From: Channa striata
Taxonomy: Eukaryota; Chordata; Actinopteri; Anabantiformes; Channidae
Assembly (NCBI GenBank): GCA_033026295.1
Contig: CM065182.1
Span: forward strand, 10,912,001-10,976,000
Direction of reading: 5' to 3'
Length of the DNA stretch: 64,000 bases
In this document: piece after piece, positions 14,914 to 26,555 of the stretch
Numbering within the stretch: the first letter of the stretch is position 1
Layout: the number at the start of each line of letters is the position of its first letter
Translations under genes and position numbers: made by a program
The notes under the pieces: model-generated
Database searches by the model: none
Seen by the model: the letters and a program-made list of their open reading frames with translations, nothing else
What the model was told of the DNA's origin: nothing

Positions 14914-15256
14914 TGGAGTCATCTGAGTCGTATCCCTCCACATCCGGATCTTCATCTTTCTTGGCAGTCTGTAAGGAAGCTGAGGCTCCGGCACAAGCCC
15001 GGTCCGGGTTGTCCTCATTGGGGCGGTCACTTTCAGCGACGACTGTGGCAGAGGTGCTGGCCGAAGAGGTGGAGAGGGCAGAGCGCAGGGGCCCAGTGTG
15101 GCCCACTTGGTGGGGCACAGAAGGGGGAAGGCCCCGCGGGTAACGGGGGAAGTAGTCAGAGATCTGCTTGATGGGTTGGATGGGGCCAGGGCACACGTCA
15201 ATGGCCATGTGCTCCTGGATGCTGATGGTGGGTTTCTCGCCTTTGCGTTGTGTCAT
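14914..15256 (-). CDS. doc2b: Double C2-like domain protein beta (DOC2B), first coding exon, partial gene
   Basis: DOC2 proteins are soluble calcium sensors that bind SNAREs, Munc13 and phospholipids and promote spontaneous and asynchronous vesicle fusion. This exon encodes 114 residues plus one base. Residues 10-45 contain ISIQEHMAIDVCPGPI, then KQISDYFPRYPRGLPP, which is the Munc13-interacting (MID) region typical of DOC2 and closer to DOC2B than DOC2A. A Ser/Thr/Ala-rich linker follows, then an acidic GYDSDD motif like the one just before C2A in DOC2B. The exon ends in phase 1 at a perfect donor (gtgagt), matching the known Thr-Ala-Leu junction. A strong acceptor with a long pyrimidine tract puts the exon start at 15296, so a non-coding upstream exon is likely. 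Another ATG lies four bases upstream, out of frame. Both C2 domains are outside the window. A doc2d-type fish paralogue is not fully excluded. Confidence 0.9.
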
Positions 15257-15822
15257 GCATGCGGTCCAGCCCAGAGCCTACTCCCAAAACCTAAACCTGA
15301 GAAAAGAGAAAACAAAAAAGAAGAAGATAAACAGAACCACCCCCTTGTCCTCCTCCTTTTGCTTCTTTGGTAGAGGTGGGTGTTGTCCTGGGTGGGTTTC
15401 TGATGGGTGGACAGGTCCAGGTGATCCGTGGATGTCACCACACTGGTCAACAAGAAGATCTAGAGGCTGCTGCTGCGTCTTCCAGTGCTGTCCTCAGACC
15501 CAGACCATACTGTCTGACAGCCTCACACACATTACTACCTACCCTCCCGCTCTCTCCTCTTCCTATACCCCCACACTGTGCCCACGTCTGCGCTGCCTAT
15601 CTGAGAGAGAGAGTGGTGTGTGTGTGTGTGTGTGTGTGTGAGGGAGAGGGAAGGGATTAGAGAGAAAAGAGGGAGGGATCAGCTGATGTCACTGCCTAGC
15701 AACCGAGCGGTAAACAGGAACCGTCGGCCGAGGTGCTTAATTATGATATTAACCCCATCCATCTGTCTTTAGGAGGAAGGATCCAGCTCTGTGCTAGACA
15801 CATGCACGTGCAAATGTGTGCC
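15257..15822 (-). promoter_or_regulatory. 5' region of doc2b: splice acceptor, 5' UTR and probable promoter side
   Basis: On the minus strand a pyrimidine-rich tract ending ttttctcag abuts 15296, leaving a 40-base 5' UTR before the ATG. Upstream (15.4-15.8 kb) the sequence is richer in C and G than its surroundings and carries a (GT)n run at 15616-15640. I could not identify the upstream non-coding exon or a TATA box. Confidence 0.4.
15616..15640. repeat. (GT)n microsatellite
   Basis: A perfect dinucleotide run of about 12 units, preceded by a short (GA)n stretch. Confidence 0.95.
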
Positions 15823-15823
15823 T

Positions 15824-15876
<53 letters not shown>
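15823..15876. repeat. (TG)n microsatellite
   Basis: A perfect run of about 25 TG units with a tacg start; the whole 54 bases alternate purine and pyrimidine. The open frames here that read as repeating Cys-Val or Thr-His come from this run. Confidence 0.97.
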
Positions 15877-15877
<1 letters not shown>

Positions 15878-18800
15878 TGATAACCTGGACAATGAGCCAT
15901 GAAATGATGTGTATTTGTGATTCACCTCCAGTATTGGTTTTGTATTGAAAATGCGTCTTTCAGGCTTCTTCCATTGAGTATCTTTCTGTTGCATATTTGC
16001 AATTTAAAAAAGCGATTTCAGTTGAATTCTCTTACATTTCTGGATATTTCCAGAGAGCATTTACTTACAATAAATAAATTATATCAAAGTCAAAAAAGAT
16101 GCAAACCTCGACAGAGCCTTAAATGATCTAATGCAACGCCGCTTGCTGCCTGTTTTTCAGCACCATACCTTGATTTTACCTCTTTTCACTCCACTTGGAC
16201 ATTAATCAACACACACATTCATTCATTCTTTTGTGTTAATGCAAACTTGTTAGTTTAAATGCACAGACTATTTCCACTTCCCCATGTACCAATTATGCAC
16301 CCTGATGTTATCACACATTTCTTAATTGCTTACCATCTGTTGCAATTTTGTAGGTGGCAGTGAAAATGTGCGATGCTGCACACTTTCACACTTGTTTAAT
16401 AAACATGTTTCGACATTTCAGCCATCGTGCATGGATGTGCTAAAGCTGTGCTACATGAGACTATTATGTAAAATTACACCTGTCCTCTCATTGTACAACT
16501 GTGTTAATTGATCCACTGATTATTTAATAGACGTTTATACCAATGGAAAAAAACATGTTTAATCAAATTAATGACAGGATTTAAAGAAGTCTGTTGTCCT
16601 AAAAATATACAGTATACCACTGTACCCCCTGCACACAACCACAATTGTAACGTATGTGTTTATTATTACAATATTTACTCAGAATATGTCAACACTGATT
16701 TCTCCCAGGTGCTCTACCTTCATTGACACTTCTTATTTAACTCCCAGTTTTCCTGTAGATGATCTGTCATCACTTGTCATTCACAAACAGAACGTCTTCA
16801 GATGATGCAGCTCCCCCCTGTGTTTTCAGCAACAAGTTACAGCTTTGTAAAACTGAGAATCAAAAGTATGTACCTGGGCCAACAGGTGGTTTTATGTATT
16901 TCATAAGATAATTCACTACAAGCTGAGGACCTTCTGCAGGAGCTGCTGCTGTCAAGTGGTTTCTGCTGGTGTCATTTGCTGTTTGAACGTTTACCAGAAG
17001 CACATTATAAATATTACAATACTTAATAACTCTGTATTTCCAGCACTGTGCCAGAGCTCTTTATGTTTCTGCCTAAACAGGACATGTCATATACAAGTGA
17101 TGAAGGCATAATGACCGACAGCAGCATGGTAGATCCGATGGATCCATTTGTTTATGTCTGACAAGTCAAGAAATCCCAATTAAATGAACAGACTTCACAA
17201 AATTGTTTCAATTTAAATATAGTGTTAGAAAATTCATCATTTATGCACCCCTATTGACATTCATTTAAAAAATTGAGGGAGTGGTTTCTTGTGACTGTGA
17301 AAAAAAGTGAGTTCAATTTTTCACTTTCATTACAGGGAAAGGTCGTTGATAGGGGTGTGAACACACTGAGAGCTTCACAGAGATACAGTAAAAAATTGTT
17401 TTACTATAACGCATTAAGATATAATAGTGCGGGGCATAAAAGCAGTCACCTCTCAGTCGGAGTAAAGTATACGTACCAACTAAGCAAAGGCAAAAATAAA
17501 AAAGATTTATATTACCATCATGAGAGATGACTGTTACATATACTTGGCTTTAACAACCAGACCTGAGACCAATCAAATATGTTCCCCTTTAAATGAAATG
17601 TCCTCCCTACGGGACGTGATGCTGGTTTCATGTCACATCATTTTAAACCGTAATTTCAAGCGACCTAGTGGGAGGAATCATCATCATCGGAACGTTTCAG
17701 AACTACAGATACGTCAGCAGACTGTTTGCACTGCGGCTGTAAATGCGCCAGTACTGGCTGCTGCATCGGAATAAAGGGCTAATAACAACACAAATTGAAT
17801 CCATTTAGTTCATTTAATAGGAGCTATAACATCTATTTGTGTCTAGTTTGACTTGTAACAAACTGATTCAGATAATAGCACAACAAAATAGGCCATTTGG
17901 TTTATGGACAATATGTTTCGTGACTACAGGTTGGACCAGGACTAACCACCTTGGAATAATGTGTAAACACCAGTAGGGACTGTTTTATTTGTTTTTCCCA
18001 TTCTGCCGACATTGTGTCAACGTTGCATTATTGACAGATTTGTCATGGAAAGACTGGTTTCATGCAAGGAAATGAATATTGTTGGGGTGCAGAGGCTTCA
18101 ATATAACACATTTGAAATATGAATACACTGCCCACTAAACATGCCACCCAGGGCAGATGTTTTTCCCTCTGAAGTTGACTTTATTTTATAAAATAGTCTC
18201 TGGAAAATGGAACCAGCGTGGTATCCATGTTTTCTGTGGGTAATGAGGCACCAAACAACTTCATTTTGTATATTGATGGCATGTCACAACCTCGTTGGAA
18301 CAGGAGCGTGTGAATGATAGAAAGGAATGTCTGTTTACATTTATTAGAAATAATGAGGTCTATAAATCTATAAAATATCTCCTATTCAATTCTATTCCAT
18401 GTCCTGAAGTGAATGAACAGGTCGAGTTATACATTTTTTACACATTTCTTTGTTCCAGACAACAAAGACACTTGCAATATTCTTTATTATTGAAAATCTG
18501 TAGAAATCCTATAGAGGCTTAGTATAATATAGAGAAGTTTAGAACAAAACTACGGCCTGTGATCGTTGTCATCAGGTCACCCTGAGGATGTCTCCACTCC
18601 ACCTGACAAAACGCACTGTAGAAATGTGGAACCAGTTTTTTAAAGTACCAGGTAACAGCCCATCAGATCCATCTAGTCCATTTCTTTTGAGTCTATGTCA
18701 CTTGCTGCAGCATTTTAAAAGCGTCTCTCAAATCAGTGGCGACAGGTGGAACTGAGAACACTAACCATCAACCACATGGACCTACTCGCCCCAGAAAAGT

Positions 18801-20195
18801 ATTTTACACCCTACAAGCTTTTGTGGATGACGGATACTGTGTGGGCCAAAATCACTACAAGTCTGATGCAAACTCTTCCTGGTTAAATCATATTAAAACT
18901 TTACGGTGTGTGTGTTTGTGTGTTAAGCTGCTACTAATACCCACAATATCTGCAGCCACACTAAAACAGGAGGGACACCAAAATTACACCACATCACCCA
19001 ATTTGTATTCTCTCTCCCCTCGAGCGTTCATTTCAGTGCAGCGATGACAGGGTGTACCATGAAATTACCAAATGGGGAAAAAAGCACTTGTGCAAGACAA
19101 AATTACCATGTTGACAGTCAAAGATGCCCACAGACGCTCGGCAGAAAAACAAGATGTTTTTTGTGGTGATCAAGAACATCTGCAAATTTCCCTAAATAAG
19201 GAGGTTTAGAGAAATTTGCGATTGCTCACTGTGACCAAGTTAAAACAAAAGGGACGTGAATAAGAGCAAATATTAAAAGTAAAGTTAAACAAACAGTCAG
19301 TATGTAGGACAAGAATTTAAAATATTAAAAAAAGCAGATATTAGACAGTGGGCCTAATGATTTCTCGGGGAAGGCTGCATGTTCTGGTGAATGAGGACCT
19401 GCATTTGTGTCTGTGTCCTCAAAAGAGAAAAAGCCAAGTAAAGACCTGCTGGACTGGACTGTGTTAACTCTAACACCCTCCTGACTACCTCAGCTGAAAG
19501 ACTTTCACCTACCGGCCACTAACAAGCGGCTTGGTACACCACCGGTTCCTAAAGGCGTCTGTGTTTATGCTGTTATTATTCAGAGCAACAGCACACATGA
19601 AAAAAGGGACAACAATGTCTCCCAAATTGCATGCCATGTCTGGAGAAATCTGATTAATGGTCTCTTAACAAGCGCTCCAAGGAGGCTCTGCCACTCCCGT
19701 CACCCGGGAATTCAGCGTAAATGAGGGAGTCAAGGGTAAGAGTGACCTTTTCAGAAATGCTTGTTCATAATGGCCCATACAGACGTCTGAAATTCTGCCA
19801 TTAATTGTGGCCGCGCACAGTTCTGGCACACAAACACAAAATAAATAAACCCCTCACACATTTCACACGAATCATGTATTGAAGGCTTAGCACTGGAAAA
19901 CTACTTGGAGACCAGACTGCTGTAATGAAAGAAATCAGATTAGAATGTCTCTGTTGACTCAAAGGGAACGTGACAACATATTTTACATGGAGCCAACTGC
20001 ACCCATGGATTTAATTGTGTGCCAAGGTGGTAGAGAGGCTTTAAATGTTTGGTCAAACACGGAAGTGCAGCATTACATCCACTGCCAGTGACGGCTCCAT
20101 CATCTGTCCCAGCTGTTTTCTGGACATTTTAGAGGAACACATAGAGAAATCCTCCTCTACAGTTGGTCTGTGTCTGATCTATTTGACTGTCAGCC

Positions 20196-20209
20196 CTGCC
20201 CTCTGGTGG
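20196..20209 (-). promoter_or_regulatory. Candidate CTCF-binding site (perfect core match)
   Basis: Read on the minus strand the 14 bases are CCACCAGAGGGCAG, which fits the vertebrate CTCF core CCASYAGRKGGCRS at every position. It lies in the intergenic region between doc2b and tmem248. Occupancy cannot be judged from sequence. Confidence 0.5.
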
Positions 20210-20554
20210 TGAAAGAGATTCTACTTCAACAAGCAAATTAAATGTTAGTACATCACACAAGGGAGAGGAGGCTTTCGCTCCACACAACTATAAACGTGCC
20301 TGTAATTTGGGAAATAATTAATGAAGAGTGAAACAAATGTTCCTCTCTGTAAATATGTCAAATGTATTTGTATGTTGTCAAGGACTGAATGGTTTATTTC
20401 TACATGTGTTGTAATATCTTTACAGAATGAACACAGGGGTTATTAGTAACAGGGATAGTCAGTTTTCAGTCAGCAGTGTGAGCGTGCAGTGGAAAATCAC
20501 ACAGTGGTGTTAACATTTGGGCTCCACTGAGAACTAGGATGGGGATCATAGTGG

Positions 20555-20558
<4 letters not shown>

Positions 20559-20592
<34 letters not shown>
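20559..20592. repeat. (GT)n microsatellite
   Basis: A perfect dinucleotide run of about 17 units in intergenic sequence. Confidence 0.96.
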
Positions 20593-23261
20593 AAAAGTGA
20601 TGAATTTCTTGCTGGCCTGTTCACTGAGAGTTGGTTGCCTGTCCAAAACTCTCACAGACAGTTTGACTTTACAGGAAATAAAACCACAGGTGTGACTTAC
20701 CTGTTAGGACACTGCAAGTCATTTCAATTACACCTGTTCTTTTTTCTGCAAATTGCACATTAAAAAGTCTTTAAAAGAAAAAAAAAAACCTTGGGCCTTT
20801 TCTTGTCATTCCCAAACATCAAATCAGCTTCACAGGTTGGTATAAGCAGTGCTCTTTCTCTGCCATTGTCCTGCTTTGTTTATGTAAAATTTCATTCGAT
20901 TAAATATTAGAATATATAAATGCAGGTTACAAAGGTGGATTAGCTGTACTTCATCACCCTCCTCACCATCATCTAAGCTATATGTATGTGTCACAGGGAA
21001 GACACTGATGATTTCACCTAAAGCTGAATTAGCAGGTTTATTTCTAACGAGCTGAGAACAAAACCCTGACATTCTCTCACCTATTAAACATGTTAAGGCT
21101 AACATTTGCAAACAATTGCTTATTTTCACATCCAGCACTCACAAAGCAGAATTACCTTTAATTTCGAGTCGGGAATTTGCAAACTGCTACCTGCTGTTAA
21201 GCTGCTGATAAGAACCAAAGTGGGGCCTTGGAAACCAAAGCAATGAACTAAAAGAGACTCAGAGGCTGCGTAGAGCTGAGGGTGACTGCAGAGAGCCGTA
21301 TTAAATCTCTGCAGGCTTAACACTGCCAATCTACCAGTTATATTATACGTGTTTTTGAACAATTTCTAATATAAGAACATGATTAGTGCAGCATTAATGT
21401 GGTTATTCTTCAAACCAAAAAGGGGGTTTATTAGATGATTTGCTATTGTGCTTGTGCATATTCAATACTTGCCAGTTTTCCTCTACTTAAGAGCATCTGT
21501 GTGGTTCGTTCGAAAGAATGAAGCTTTGTTTCAACGCAGCGTTGGCAGATGAAAAACGGCAAACAGTGGAAAGGTTTGGCATGACAGCTGACGTCTTGAG
21601 GTCTTATGGCTCGATGCCTGGCTGTATTTTGGATCCCTCTTTTGCTTAAAAGCACATTCAAAAGAAGCAATTAATGGTGAGGTAATTTAGGTTTTGGCAA
21701 CTTCATAAATATAACCAAAATCTATATTTTCTTTCTTGTGTGAGCACCAATTAGGAGCGGTTTATAAAAAAAAAAGCAACACTGATAACTGGCTCAGGCT
21801 TCGGCTTATTGGCTTTTCTCCTTATCGTTGTAGGAATTACGAGAACATCTATGAGGATACGAGTCTCCGTATTTATCACTGCCTGCTGGCTTCCAACACA
21901 CGTTTTTAAAAATAACCTGTAATGGGGTTCAGCCTTGGTCTGCCATAAACAAACAGACGACAGATGACGGTGGGGTCCTGATGTCCTCGGTCACGGCCTC
22001 GATGTCCTCTCCACCTCCTCCCACTTCGTTACAAGCACCAACCTGCTGTATTGTCAGCACTGTTAAGTGGCTGATTTGTAGTCAGCTACTACACTCTGAA
22101 GCACACGTCAGTCAGATGGGACGACCATCAGCTCGTCTTTGCCTGCCCAACACATTGTTTTAGTGGATTCTACTTGACTTTGCAAATGAATCATAATTTG
22201 GTTTCATAAAAGCTAAGTAGTGTGAGTAGAGTTTGATCTTCTGCCTGCTTGGCTCTTTCTTAAAGAATAATTCTGGTGATTTCAGTTTGCTTGTTCCGGA
22301 AGTTTCTTTCATGGCATTTACAAGCCCACTGTGATGATAATTGCCTCCAGTGCAGCAGCTCCGGCTCTGATTCAAACATTTTTGGGAGAGACCCTCATCC
22401 CAGTTCCAAACTCACTCTTTCAGGGGCTGCCACAGAGGCAGATATGTTCGCCTGGTGGTTTTGGGTCCCCAGGTCTGTTTTGACCTTTCTTCATCAAGGT
22501 CTGCAGTGGTTAGGCCTGCTTGGTAATTTTGCCCTGCTGCCATTTGCCCTTTAAGTCATACACAGTTTGTGTGAGGAACTTCTAACATTTCTTCCAACTA
22601 CTACAAGTTAAAACTTAAAACTCATTCTGATGTAAAGATCCTGCCTTGAGAAATGCTGAAGAGCGTTTCAATACTTTTGATAGTCGTTATCAAACTATAA
22701 AGGGTAAACCTAAAGAGCTGAACTGATAACAAGCAGCATCTGCGTGTCATAAGCCTGATATAGTATAAATATAGGAAGTATAAATTTCTATTTCCTTGTG
22801 ACTGGTATTGAGTGTTGCTAACCAATAAACCACATTGGTATTTGGTTTGAAATCAAACCTAATAACACGTTATCACTGTAAATTCTCAATTGCCCTCAAC
22901 AGTGATACTATTTATTTGTGTCTGAGTAAAAATAACAAGAAAAATGCTGTTTTAAAAAATGCTTTTAATAATACAAAAATTAAACTATATTTGTTATTCA
23001 CATATTTAATACATAACTAGGCCTGGGGTGAGAAATGCTAAAAAGCCAGAGGATAGACTTCCATTCCTTCATCTCCTCACAGTTTCAGCACTCAATATTT
23101 CCACAGAATTATTTTACTTTCATTGCCAGCAAATGAGTTTAATTAATTTCCACTGGCAAATCATTAATCACTGTGTAGACAGGGGAAAAAAAAGATGAGA
23201 ACTATAGCGATGGATAAAAAAAGAGGGCCAGGAAAAAAGTCAAATTGAACTTCAGAGACAG

Positions 23262-26200
23262 TTTATTTAAACTTGAATTCATTTACAGCAGTTCCACTGG
23301 AGAGGGAAAGGGTTTGAATAAACTCCTAGTCACATTAAACCTATGGTCCTATCTACTGTATGTACAGGGAAGAGGATGCAGCTTGATAGTGCAGAAGGCA
23401 CAAAGTTGGCTTAATATTTGCCTGTAAGCGCTGCTAATATGACAGAAAGGATAACAATGTGAAATGGCAACTTTATATCGAAGAACGTGTTTTGCTCAAT
23501 GTGAACCCAAGAACAAACGGGGATGTTGCAACTGAGGAGAATATGGCTCCACTGTTCCTTCAGTCCTCAGTGATGTAGTGGAGATGATTCAAAACTATGA
23601 CAGCAAGCACCTTCTCCTTAGAGAAGAGATCCATTTCACTTTACAATCATTGTCATTTGAGCTTTTGTAGTCTGTATATGATAACATGAATACTGGGTCT
23701 GGATTTGTCTGAAAAGCCAGTACAATATGTGATAAGTGAAACAAATAAACAATGTTAAGGCATTTTGCTATCAGAGATGCAATTCTAACCAAAGATGATA
23801 ATATATTAAACAAAGAGGGATAAGACACAAGTAAATGCAGGTCACCAAAATCAATTATGACAATATGGTAATTATATGGCATGCTTCAATCACATCTTCT
23901 GTTTCATTTCACTTGCCTGCCAAACCATTGCTGCTTCCCACCCAACACCCAAAATCTCCAAGCGTCCAGTAAGAGCTGCCAGATCTTCCAAAAACAGCAT
24001 CAGTCCACCATTAAGCACATAGGGGACAGTGATGATAGTGAAAGCAGCAGATCCATGCTTTAATATCATACACCTCGGATTTAGGAAGACTTGTCCTAGA
24101 ATCGCTCAACGTGGTGAAAAACCATATCACAACAATACGGACCAAAACCCAACACCTTTCACTCATCCATCAACACAAACACACACACAAAAAAATAACA
24201 ATAAATGTACATACAAATGTGTGATACTACAATGTGACAAGAGATTCATGTCTGCCACAAGAGGAAAATCTTCTATCAATACGACTCAAATAAATTCAAG
24301 TAAAGCCTTTCAAACTGACAACAACAAAAAAAAAAAAAGAGGATTAAACTACAAAATCTCTTGGAATTCTTGCATTTAGATTATGCTTATTAAAAAAAGT
24401 ACATTCAACAGGTACATCAATAATGGAACAAAATTACAACAGAGGTAAGTGAAATGTATCAATAATTGCCTTTTTCAAATCATACAAAAACTACAGGCAG
24501 ACTTAGATTATTTCTTTAAGACTATAGGGAGGAACACTAAGCAAGTCTGCTTAGGAAATGTAGGATTTTACATGAGCTCAGACAAATTTAATACATTTTA
24601 CATTTTTTTCAAGACAGCGGCTTACGACACTTTACTTAATTTAATTAGTGCAGTTTTTTTCCTGTATTAAAAACATAATACGCACTGCAGTAGACTTAAA
24701 ACTGATGATTGTCAAAGTCAGCCACGTCTGTAAAATATGAATTAGATATCCAATATGAGCCAAAATGTCATCATTAAAGCTACAGTTAAGAGACAACACA
24801 GCTGTGTCTAATTTTTTTACATGCACGTCAAAGACGGTGAGCTTGTTTAATTTCTGTGCCTAGTAAATCAATTAAGGCTTTGAAATCCAATGATGCTCGG
24901 GCTCTAAAAACAAGATTTCAGAGAATCAGTCTAAAGCTGCCATTTATCTAAATATTTGCCAAACCCACTTGCGCACACACGGACCCAAAAAAATTGCACA
25001 TTTTGTTGTACCACAAATCAAATTTTTTTGTATTATTTAATTACATTGTATTCCGACATTTAAAGTGATATTGAACTAAAATCTTTATGGGACCAAAGGG
25101 TAGGAAAAATAAAAATCACAAAATGTGCAAGAAGTTGAAGGTGCTGCAATTATGCAAACACTTGAATATGTGCAACTCATTGATCTGTTTAAAATAAGAG
25201 TACCAGTAATTCCACAGCATTGTAAAATCTAAAATTTACATTAATGGGACAAAGATCACACATTTGATTTCAAACCACAGGCTCATCTCAGAGTAATAAA
25301 ACAAACTCGAAGGATGGCTGTGGGAGAAGGAACCGGCAAGAGAATGTTGTAAAGATAAAAATGATCTCCATGCTTAATTTTAAGCAAGCAAGTCAATCAT
25401 ATTATACTTTAGGTAAGGCAAGATGTTTAGCTTCATTCAGGCGCAACAAAGACTGTATTGAACATTACGCGAGCATCGAAGCCAAACCTACAAAACTATT
25501 GTATTGTATTGTTGACTTGACAACAAATAGAAAACAGGAGGCAGATGAGAAAGCATAGGAGGGGGAAAAAGCTGAATATAAAAAGGGAGAAACATTTCAA
25601 AAGTGAAAAAAAAAAAAAAAAACTAGTTTACACACAAGGAAGAGGAAGTTCTGCAGCTTAACTGCTAAGGAATTTAATGATATTCAGATATATGTGCACA
25701 GTGCAATAATCTAAACACGTCACTAAGTTTACTGACACTGCAGGACTTATGGAAAAACAACATTATTTAATTTGGGCTTTTTTAAACTCTGCTTTTAATC
25801 ATATTCTAATTATGCAAAGCTACTGTTAAATTTACCGTGGAAAATCCAAACTTTGATCAGATTATTACATTGTTTGGAGCAGAAAAGTGCTACATTCATT
25901 CTCTTCCCTGTTGAAGCTGCAGTAACAAGTGCATAATGTCAATGTTCTTATAAATGTACCACAACCATCTCTCCTGCCAGTAAATATCTCAAGCCGGGTA
26001 TCTGAGCATATTTAGTTCACTTCTCTCAACATCTCTCAAAGTGACTGAACAACATGCTCTCTCATCATGGGTGACAAAACACGTATCTGTCCAAACATTT
26101 ACAACAAAAGTTCATATGTAATCTGTTAGAAATACAACAAATGCCAACCCACCTCTGCATTTTGAAAATATGACTTTTTGCTGTCTTGCTTGATAAAATG

Positions 26201-26555
26201 GGAGTTACTACTAGAAAAGTAGCCATTTCGATTTTTGATCTGGTCTTATGCTTTGTTTTTGTACTGCATCTTCTGACATGGCACGAGGGGGCTCAGGCAA
26301 AATAAAAGAGAACAAGGTTTTGCACAGAATATCAGACTTCCTACAAATATTTACAACATAGATACAGGCACTTGTATATCTTTGGTTGGAGAAACCCAAC
26401 ATTGCAAGAGTAATGCATTCAGAGAGATTTTGTGTCCCTTATTGTAATTCCAGGTTCATTAGGCAACTGGTATATATATATATATTTTTTTTTTTTACTT
26501 CTCTTCCTTTTGTCCATGTTACAGATAAGTTCTGATAGATCTTTCTGATGTCTTT
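23262..26555 (-). other. tmem248: Probable tmem248 3' UTR and downstream flank
   Basis: AT-rich sequence follows the tmem248 stop codon with no exon or recognised repeat, which would suit a long 3' UTR. The only canonical minus-strand AATAAA I noticed is at 23267-23262; several ATTAAA variants lie closer. The true end is not determined. T-rich runs on the transcribed strand occur opposite the poly-A tract at 25605-25621. Confidence 0.3.

Larger units (their letters stand above)
15877..23200. other. Intergenic region between doc2b and the tmem248 3' flank; no gene found
   Basis: No exon with family resemblance was seen on either strand. Open frames are under about 105 codons and have no recognisable motifs. 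Notable sites are a perfect CTCF core (20196-20209), a (GT)n run (20559-20592) and a less AT-rich, high-complexity stretch at 19.64-20.03 kb that could be conserved non-coding DNA. I see nothing else I can name. Confidence 0.5.
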
